Below are positions 58,407-64,000 of a stretch of DNA of 64,000 nucleotides, piece after piece. Origin of the DNA: Bacteroidetes bacterium SCGC AAA795-G10 (GTDB taxonomy: Bacteria; Bacteroidota; Bacteroidia; Flavobacteriales; Flavobacteriaceae). The translations under genes were made by a program, and so were the position numbers. The stretch is from contig QFDA01000001.1 in assembly GCA_003130815.1 (NCBI GenBank), positions 918,631 to 982,630 of the forward strand, written 5' to 3'. The notes below the pieces were generated by a model. That model was not told the DNA's origin. It saw only the letters and a program-made list of their open reading frames with translations, and did not search any database. The first letter of the stretch is position 1. Each line of letters starts with the position of its first letter.

Positions 58407-59663
58407 ATGTCATTCTTTTTTACATCAGAATCTGTAAGTGAAGGCCACCCAGATAAAATTTCCGACCAAATAAGTGATGCTTTGTTAGATAACTTTCTAG
58501 CATTTGATCCTGACAGTAGGGTAGCATGTGAAACACTAGTCACTACTGGCCAAGTTATACTAGCTGGTGAGGTAAAAAGTAAAACTTACCTTGATGTTCA
58601 ATCTATTGCACGTGATACCATAAATTCTATCGGATATACCAAAAGTTCATATCAATTCAGCGGAAATTCATGTGGAGTGATTTCATTAATTCATGAACAA
58701 TCACAAGATATAAATAGGGGTGTAAAGTCAGAACTAAAGGAAAAACAGGGAGCAGGAGATCAAGGAATTATGTTTGGTTATGCTACTAATGAAACAGATA
58801 CATATATTCCCCTTGCTCTTCATCTTTCTCATCAAATCTTAATTGAGCTTTCAGCTTTACGGAAAGAAAATAATTTAATCAAATATTTGCGTCCAGATTC
58901 AAAATCACAGGTAACAATAGAATACGATAATAATGGTAAACCATTACGTATTGATACAATTGTGATATCAACTCAGCATGATGAGTTTGATGATAATGAT
59001 GATAAGATGCTAGAAAAAATAAAATCCGATTTAACTAAAATTTTAATTCCTAGGGTTAAAAGTAAACTCCCACTAAATACAAGAAAGTTTTTTGGTGATG
59101 ACATAAAATTTCATATCAATCCAACGGGAAAATTTGTTATTGGTGGCCCTCATGGAGACACTGGTTTGACTGGCAGAAAAATCATTGTTGACACTTATGG
59201 TGGTAAAGGAGCTCATGGTGGGGGTGCGTTCAGTGGCAAAGATCCAAGTAAGGTTGACCGAGGTGCAGCTTATGCTGCGAGGCACATGGCAAAAAATTTG
59301 GTGGCTGCTGGAATAGCCGACGAAATACTAGTTCAAATTAGTTATGCAATAGGAATGGTTGAACCAATATCAATCAATATAAATACCTATGGTACTTCAA
59401 AACTAGATCTTTCTGATGAAGAAATTGCAGTTAAGTCATCGAAACTCTTTGATTTGAGGCCCTATGCTATAGAGCAACGTCTCAAATTAAGAAACCCTAT
59501 TTATTTTGAAACCTCTTCTTATGGTCATATGGGGCGTCAGCCTCAAAAAGTCAAAAAAACTTTCAAATCACCATATAATGGTGAAATAACCAAGGAAGTG
59601 GAGTTATTTACTTGGGAAAAATTAGATTATTTAAAATTAATTAAAAATAAATTTCAATTATGA
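58407..59663 (+). CDS. metK: S-adenosylmethionine synthetase
   Basis: Makes SAM from methionine and ATP. 418 residues. Catalytic His14 in SEGHPDKISDQISDALLD; GAGDQGIMFGYA; FVIGGPHGDTGLTGRKI and the phosphate-binding GGGAFSGKDPSKVDRGAAYA are intact. Controlled by the SAM-sensing leader just upstream, which closes a direct product feedback loop. First gene of a four-gene operon; the stop overlaps the next start (ATGA). Confidence 0.97.
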   Translation: MSFFFTSESVSEGHPDKISDQISDALLDNFLAFDPDSRVACETLVTTGQVILAGEVKSKTYLDVQSIARDTINSIGYTKSSYQFSGNSCGVISLIHEQSQDINRGVKSELKEKQGAGDQGIMFGYATNETDTYIPLALHLSHQILIELSALRKENNLIKYLRPDSKSQVTIEYDNNGKPLRIDTIVISTQHDEFDDNDDKMLEKIKSDLTKILIPRVKSKLPLNTRKFFGDDIKFHINPTGKFVIGGPHGDTGLTGRKIIVDTYGGKGAHGGGAFSGKDPSKVDRGAAYAARHMAKNLVAAGIADEILVQISYAIGMVEPISININTYGTSKLDLSDEEIAVKSSKLFDLRPYAIEQRLKLRNPIYFETSSYGHMGRQPQKVKKTFKSPYNGEITKEVELFTWEKLDYLKLIKNKFQL

Positions 59664-60931
59664 GTACACAATTATCAACACAAGCATTACATGCAGGGCA
59701 TGATGTATTAAAATCACAAGGAACTCAAGCTGTTCCAATTTATCAAACAACTTCTTATGTATTTAATGATTCTGATCATGCTGCGAGTTTATTTTCTCTT
59801 GCAGAACCTGGATACATTTATACACGTCTAAACAATCCAACTAATGATGTACTAGAGCAGCGACTCGCTGCATTAGAGGGTGGCGTTGCAGCTGTAGCTA
59901 CCGCTTCAGGGACATCAGCAATAGCTACTTCTCTAATGGTAATACTTAGAACTGGAGATCATATTGTAGCATCAAATAGTTTGTATGGAGGAACCTACAA
60001 TCTTTTGTCGAATACGCTACCCCGATTTGGAATAACTACAACATTTGTAGATCCAGATGATCCAACTGAATTTACAAAAGCTGTAAAATCAAATACACGT
60101 GCTTTTTTTGCAGAGTCATTAGGAAATCCCAAGCTAGATGTTTTAGATTTAAAAGCAATTTCTGAATCTGCAAAAGAGGCTAAGGTTCCTTTTATTGTTG
60201 ACAATACGGTCGCATCTCCAGCTTTATTGAACCCTATTGAGCATGGAGCAAATATTGTGATACACTCACTAACTAAATATCTAACTGGAAACGGAACAAG
60301 TATGGGTGGTGTTATTATTGATGCTGGAACATTTGATTGGGGTAATGGAAATTTTCCTGAATTTACTGAACCCAACCCAAGTTATCACGGCTTAAATTAC
60401 CATGAGGCACTTGGAAAAATAGCTTTCATTGCAAAAGTTCGCGTTGAAGGGTTAAGGGATCTAGGAAGTGCTCCTAGTCCCTTTAATAGTTTTCAAACCA
60501 TCCAGGGAATAGAAACCTTAGATATACGTATGAAAAAACATTCTGAAAATGCAATAAAAATTGCAGCATGGCTGTCCACAAAAGATGAAGTAGCTTGGGT
60601 AAATTATCCTGGTTTAAAATCATCAAAATATAACAAGCTTGCTCAAAAATATTTACCAAAAGGGCAAAGTGGTATTGTCACATTTGGTCTAAAAAAAGGA
60701 TTTGAAGCAGGCAAAAAGGTTGCTGATAACACAAAACTATTTTCAATTTTAGCAAATATTGGAGATACAAAATCTTTAGTTATTCATCCAGCTAGTACTA
60801 CTCATCAGCAGTTAGACGAGGATGCACAAAAAACAACTGGAGTAACTGCAGATTTGATCCGTTTATCAGTAGGTTTGGAAGATGTCAATGATTTGATTGC
60901 TGATTTAGAGTCTGCATTTAGTCAGATATAA
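59660..60931 (+). CDS. metY: O-acetylhomoserine sulfhydrylase
   Basis: PLP enzyme that turns O-acetylhomoserine and sulfide into homocysteine. 423 residues. Conserved TQALHAGH near the start, YTRLNNPTNDVLEQRLAALE, the PLP lysine in HSLTKYLTGNG, and C-terminal ASTTHQQL and RLSVGLEDV. The position between metK and the metX-like gene supports the pathway. Overlaps metK by four bases. Confidence 0.94.
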   Translation: MSTQLSTQALHAGHDVLKSQGTQAVPIYQTTSYVFNDSDHAASLFSLAEPGYIYTRLNNPTNDVLEQRLAALEGGVAAVATASGTSAIATSLMVILRTGDHIVASNSLYGGTYNLLSNTLPRFGITTTFVDPDDPTEFTKAVKSNTRAFFAESLGNPKLDVLDLKAISESAKEAKVPFIVDNTVASPALLNPIEHGANIVIHSLTKYLTGNGTSMGGVIIDAGTFDWGNGNFPEFTEPNPSYHGLNYHEALGKIAFIAKVRVEGLRDLGSAPSPFNSFQTIQGIETLDIRMKKHSENAIKIAAWLSTKDEVAWVNYPGLKSSKYNKLAQKYLPKGQSGIVTFGLKKGFEAGKKVADNTKLFSILANIGDTKSLVIHPASTTHQQLDEDAQKTTGVTADLIRLSVGLEDVNDLIADLESAFSQI

Positions 60932-60935
60932 ATCT

Positions 60936-61895
60936 ATGTTAGAGATCAGAACGATTTCAATAAAAAACTTTAAAACACACTCGGGTGCTATCTATCCTAA
61001 AATTAATTTGTATTATCAGCAATTTGGAAGACAAATAGGTAAAGCACCCATTGTTTTAGTAAATCATTCACTTACTGGAGATGCTAATCTCACTGGTGAT
61101 GGGGGTTGGTGGACAGAGATTATTGGAAAGGGAAAAATTATTGATACTGATAAATATACTATATTAGGATTCAATATACCCGGTAATGGTGTTAAAGGTC
61201 AAATCTTCAATAAACCAGAGGATTTTCATACAGGTGATATTGCTTCACTTTTTTTATTAGGATTAAGCAATTTAAAGATTAAAAAACTTTATGCACTCAT
61301 TGGGGGATCTATTGGAGGTGGTATTGCATGGGAGATGGCCGCAATCTCTAAAGATATTACCAAATTTTTAGTTCCTGTTGCTGCAGATTGGAAGGCAAAT
61401 GACTGGATAATTGCAAATACTTTTCTACAAAAACGAATTATAGAAAATTCTAAACAGCCCCTTCAGGATGCGAGAATACACGCAATGTTAACTTACAGAA
61501 CCCCTCAATCATTTGAAAATAGATTTGGAAGGACGTTAAATAAAGATCAAGGTATTTTTAATATTGAAAGTTGGTTAATTTATCATGGAGAAAAATTGCA
61601 AAAACGTTTTCAACTAAAGGCTTATATAATGATGAATCATTTGCTATCTTCAATTAATATTGAACGTGAGGGAGAAATTGCTCTAAATATTATAAAAAAT
61701 ATAAAATCGGAAATACATTTGGTGGCTATAGATAGTGATTTATTTTTTACACCCATTGAGGATCAGAAAACCTTTAACTCTTGCAAAAAAGTAAAGAAAA
61801 ATATTTATTACCATGAGATAAAATCACTTCATGGACATGATGCCTTTTTGATTGAAAGTCAAAGTATGGAAAAAATTTTGTCAAAAATATTTTAA
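60936..61895 (+). CDS. metX: Homoserine O-acetyltransferase-like alpha/beta hydrolase
   Basis: 319 residues of the MetX family. Nucleophile Ser in ALIGGSIGGGIAWEMA, the oxyanion-side HSLTGDANLTGDGGWWTEI, and the final His in HGHDAFLIES. Activates homoserine for MetY in the neighbouring gene. It is shorter than many MetX proteins (usually about 350-380). Whether acetyl or succinyl is used cannot be read; acetyl fits MetY. Four bases after metY. Confidence 0.87.
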   Translation: MLEIRTISIKNFKTHSGAIYPKINLYYQQFGRQIGKAPIVLVNHSLTGDANLTGDGGWWTEIIGKGKIIDTDKYTILGFNIPGNGVKGQIFNKPEDFHTGDIASLFLLGLSNLKIKKLYALIGGSIGGGIAWEMAAISKDITKFLVPVAADWKANDWIIANTFLQKRIIENSKQPLQDARIHAMLTYRTPQSFENRFGRTLNKDQGIFNIESWLIYHGEKLQKRFQLKAYIMMNHLLSSINIEREGEIALNIIKNIKSEIHLVAIDSDLFFTPIEDQKTFNSCKKVKKNIYYHEIKSLHGHDAFLIESQSMEKILSKIF

Positions 61896-61911
61896 TATTA
61901 ACTAAATAATT

Positions 61912-62337
61912 ATGAATGTTTCATTAGAACGAATAAATAAAGATTATCTTTTTCAAGTATCAAATTCTGATGGTAAATCTGTATTACTAGATAACAAGTC
62001 TAAATCTTTTGGGGAAATTCAAGGAATAAGTCCGATGGAGTTACTTCTTATGGGTATTGCTGGATGTAGCAGTATAGACATTATTGCAATTCTTGATAAG
62101 CAAAAAATTAATCCAATATCGTTAAAAATGGATGTGAAAGGGCACAGACATGAAAACCAAGTTCCAGCTTTATTTTATCAAATTGATATTAATATTTACC
62201 TTGAAGGAAGTTTTTCACCTGAAAAAGCAAAGCGGGCTGCGAAACTCTCTTTTGAAAAATATTGTTCGGTTTCTAAAACTTTAGAATCCACAGCTAAAAT
62301 TAATCATAAAGTATACTTAAACGGTACCGAGGTTTAA
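61912..62337 (+). CDS. OsmC/Ohr-family protein
   Basis: 141 residues with the OsmC fold. Two reactive cysteines are expected in this family and are present (GIAGCSSIDII and EKYCSVSKTL). Such proteins reduce organic peroxides or act on sulfur compounds. Starts 16 bases after metX, so it is probably the last gene of the SAM-controlled met operon. A link to sulfur metabolism is inferred from position. Confidence 0.88.
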   Translation: MNVSLERINKDYLFQVSNSDGKSVLLDNKSKSFGEIQGISPMELLLMGIAGCSSIDIIAILDKQKINPISLKMDVKGHRHENQVPALFYQIDINIYLEGSFSPEKAKRAAKLSFEKYCSVSKTLESTAKINHKVYLNGTEV

Positions 62338-62388
62338 ATCTTATAATAGAATTTTAAAACGCTATAATTAAGGCTTAACAATAAGATT

Positions 62389-63282
62389 CTATTTAGTCAA
62401 ACTATTAAAAAGTTCTTCTAAACTCTCATTTTTTTGGTTTAAACTTAATATTTTTAAACCGTTCTCATTAGCGAAATCAAATATAGCTGAGCGTTTATCT
62501 TTATTACCTTTAGTTTCTATTTCATAACTAAAACCCCCTATATTTCTGACATGTTTTACATCCTCGATTTTAAGTAAAGCAACAGTTTCAACACGGTAAT
62601 CAAAACTAACTAGGATGATTTTCTTTTTATTTTTTCTAAGATTTTTTAATTTTTCGTCGAGAACAATTTCACCCTGATTAATTATTAATACTCTATCACA
62701 AATTGCATCTACTTCCTGTAAAATATGAGTAGAGAGTAAAACAATTTTTTTATCACCCAATTCACGAATTAGTTTTCTGATTTCAAGGAGTTGGTTTGGA
62801 TCTAAACCTGTGGTAGGCTCATCAAGAATTACTAATTTAGGATCGTTAATTAGTGCAGCTGCAATTCCTACTCTTTGCTTATACCCTTTGGAGAGAAATC
62901 TAATTTTTTTGTCATAATGACTTAATAACCCCGTTTTTTTTATTAATTGATTAATAGGAGCCTTTTTACGTCTAAATAATTCAGCGACATATTTTAAATA
63001 TTCTATTACATACATATCGGCATATAGTGGATTATTTTCAGTCAAATAACCAACCTCATTTTTGATACTTTTTAGATGATTTCTATAACTTTTTTCGAAA
63101 AAATTTACATCTCCATCCCAATTTGTGTAGTATCCTGAAAGTATTCTCATTAATGTTGATTTACCTGCTCCATTTGGACCAAGAAGACCCACAACTTCTC
63201 CTTCCTTTAGGGTGAAACTTATTCCTCTTAGGGCTTTTGTAGCACCAAAACTTTTTGCAACTTTCTTTAATTCAAGGCTCAT
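62389..63282 (-). CDS. gldA: GldA-like ABC transporter ATP-binding protein
   Basis: About 297 residues. Walker A GLLGPNGAGKSTL, signature segment LSKGYKQRVGIAAAL and Walker B LVILDEPTTGLDP. The close match to the GldA subfamily (GYLTENNPLYADMYVIEYL) suggests the ATPase that, with GldF and GldG, is needed for gliding in Flavobacterium. gldFG are not in the window. A TTG one codon upstream of the ATG is disregarded. Confidence 0.85.
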   Translation of the reverse strand: MSLELKKVAKSFGATKALRGISFTLKEGEVVGLLGPNGAGKSTLMRILSGYYTNWDGDVNFFEKSYRNHLKSIKNEVGYLTENNPLYADMYVIEYLKYVAELFRRKKAPINQLIKKTGLLSHYDKKIRFLSKGYKQRVGIAAALINDPKLVILDEPTTGLDPNQLLEIRKLIRELGDKKIVLLSTHILQEVDAICDRVLIINQGEIVLDEKLKNLRKNKKKIILVSFDYRVETVALLKIEDVKHVRNIGGFSYEIETKGNKDKRSAIFDFANENGLKILSLNQKNESLEELFNSLTK

Positions 63283-63305
63283 CAAGAATAAATATACATT
63301 TTATA

Positions 63306-64000
63306 TTAGGATTTTTTTTCTTTTGATTTTATGCTTTCAATTACTACTGTGCTGAGAATTATAATTCCACCTACAACATTTTTAAAATTTGGAATTTCAT
63401 TTAACAAAATTACACTCATAATGATACCAAAAAGTGGTTGGATACTACTTATAATACTTGCAGTACTGATACTAAAATGTGAGAAACTTGAAAGAAAAAG
63501 CGTGTGGCCTAATGCTGTTGTAATAAATCCTAACATAAGTAGATAAGGTAAATCAGGTTGAATTTGATAGTCAGAATAAATAAAAAATACAGGTAATAAA
63601 ATTATTATAACGACAAAGAGTTGATAAATCATTTGTATTGATCCATCTGCCATAGAGTTGTGTTTCTTTAAAATTAAGTTTCTTAAAGAGTACGCGAGAG
63701 CAGAAAATAGTCCCATTAATAAACCTTGAGTAGCTTTATTATTAAAATCAAAATTGGGTACCAAAAAGAATACACCAATTAAAATTAAAATTCCAAAAAT
63801 AATATGTCTTGCTTTTAATTTTATAGATATAAATAATGGTTCTAGTAAAACTGTAATAATAGGGTAAGTAAAAAGAGATAACATACCTACAGTGACATTG
63901 CTCCATTGCAAAGCAAAAAAATAAGTAATCCAGTGAATACTCATAAATAGTCCGCTAAGTAATAAAGCTAAGCCATGATTAGTTAAGTTTATTTTAAATG
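63306..64000 (-). CDS. EamA/DMT-family transporter (5' end beyond window edge)
   Basis: The frame continues without a stop from the window edge, giving about 231 codons of a family usually near 290-300, so some 60-70 N-terminal residues are missing. An internal Met at 63944 is not the true start: upstream codons (LALLLSGLF) continue the same hydrophobic helix. Second EamA domain signature: ALGHTLFLSSFSHFSISTAS followed by SSIQPLFGIIMSVILLNE. Substrate unknown. Lies upstream of gldA on the same strand. Confidence 0.85.
   Translation of the reverse strand, partial: FKINLTNHGLALLLSGLFMSIHWITYFFALQWSNVTVGMLSLFTYPIITVLLEPLFISIKLKARHIIFGILILIGVFFLVPNFDFNNKATQGLLMGLFSALAYSLRNLILKKHNSMADGSIQMIYQLFVVIIILLPVFFIYSDYQIQPDLPYLLMLGFITTALGHTLFLSSFSHFSISTASIISSIQPLFGIIMSVILLNEIPNFKNVVGGIIILSTVVIESIKSKEKKS

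Noticed and set aside
62338-62400. ATCTTAT / ATAAGAT and AATAGAAT / ATTCTATT repeats after the OsmC gene
   Set aside because: They are arranged in pseudoknot order, not as a nested hairpin, and are short and AT-only in the main.
63306-63944. EamA gene taken as a complete 212-residue protein from the internal ATG
   Set aside because: Upstream codons continue the same hydrophobic frame to the window edge without a stop, so the true start lies outside.

Overview
The window reads as a stretch of chromosome from a low-GC marine member of the Flavobacteriia (Bacteroidota). Signs are a type IX secretion (T9SS) surface protein with a CHU_C sorting domain next to a PorP/SprF gene, a GldA-type ABC ATPase, an exbB-exbD-tonB-folC block, sodium-based bioenergetics (NhaD antiporter, membrane pyrophosphatase, sodium:solute symporter), and promoters of the Bacteroidota form TTG-N17..22-TAnnTTTG. 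Both ends cut through genes: gltD on the left, an EamA transporter on the right. I saw no insertion sequence, prophage or CRISPR array.

Layout. 1-5.8 kb: gltB-gltD glutamate synthase (minus). 6-11.7 kb: anmK, nhaD, then exbB-exbD-tonB-like-folC, then tRNA-Val and a terminator. 11.9-19.7 kb: housekeeping genes including Nif3-like, lpxK and lipA, plus a minus-strand operon of a Cys-rich membrane peptide, an ECF sigma factor and an unusual Nramp-related transporter. 19.8-23.5 kb: lipoprotein, ruvC, hemW, an M20 dipeptidase and tRNA-Leu. 23.6-26.7 kb: a secreted BNR/sortilin-like protein.

26.8-40.9 kb is the accessory heart of the window. It holds a TPR/HTH membrane regulator preceded by two micro-ORFs, a stand-alone HTH paralogue of that regulator's C-terminus, a 3567-residue T9SS adhesin (LamG-like, BspA-like, Ig/cadherin-like, thrombospondin type 3 and CHU_C modules) whose start overlaps the HTH stop, and a PorP/SprF protein. 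A spaced TGCAGT/ACTGCA motif occurs at both regulator promoter regions, and base composition shifts sharply within the adhesin.

41-50 kb: two bestrophin-like paralogues flank a sodium symporter and a DUF885 lipoprotein; then a CotH-kinase-like protein, an alkaline phosphatase, a Stealth phosphotransferase and a glycosyltransferase. 50-58.2 kb: fabD, folA, class V aminotransferase, thyA, bifunctional nuclease, pdhB, membrane pyrophosphatase, deoxynucleoside kinase. 58.2-62.3 kb: a methionine/SAM operon (metK-metY-metX-like-OsmC) behind a strong promoter and a SAM-II-type riboswitch. 62.4-64 kb: gldA and the EamA transporter.

Functional calls rest on motif and family recognition by eye; no database or folding program was run. 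GC figures are hand counts of single 60-base lines.
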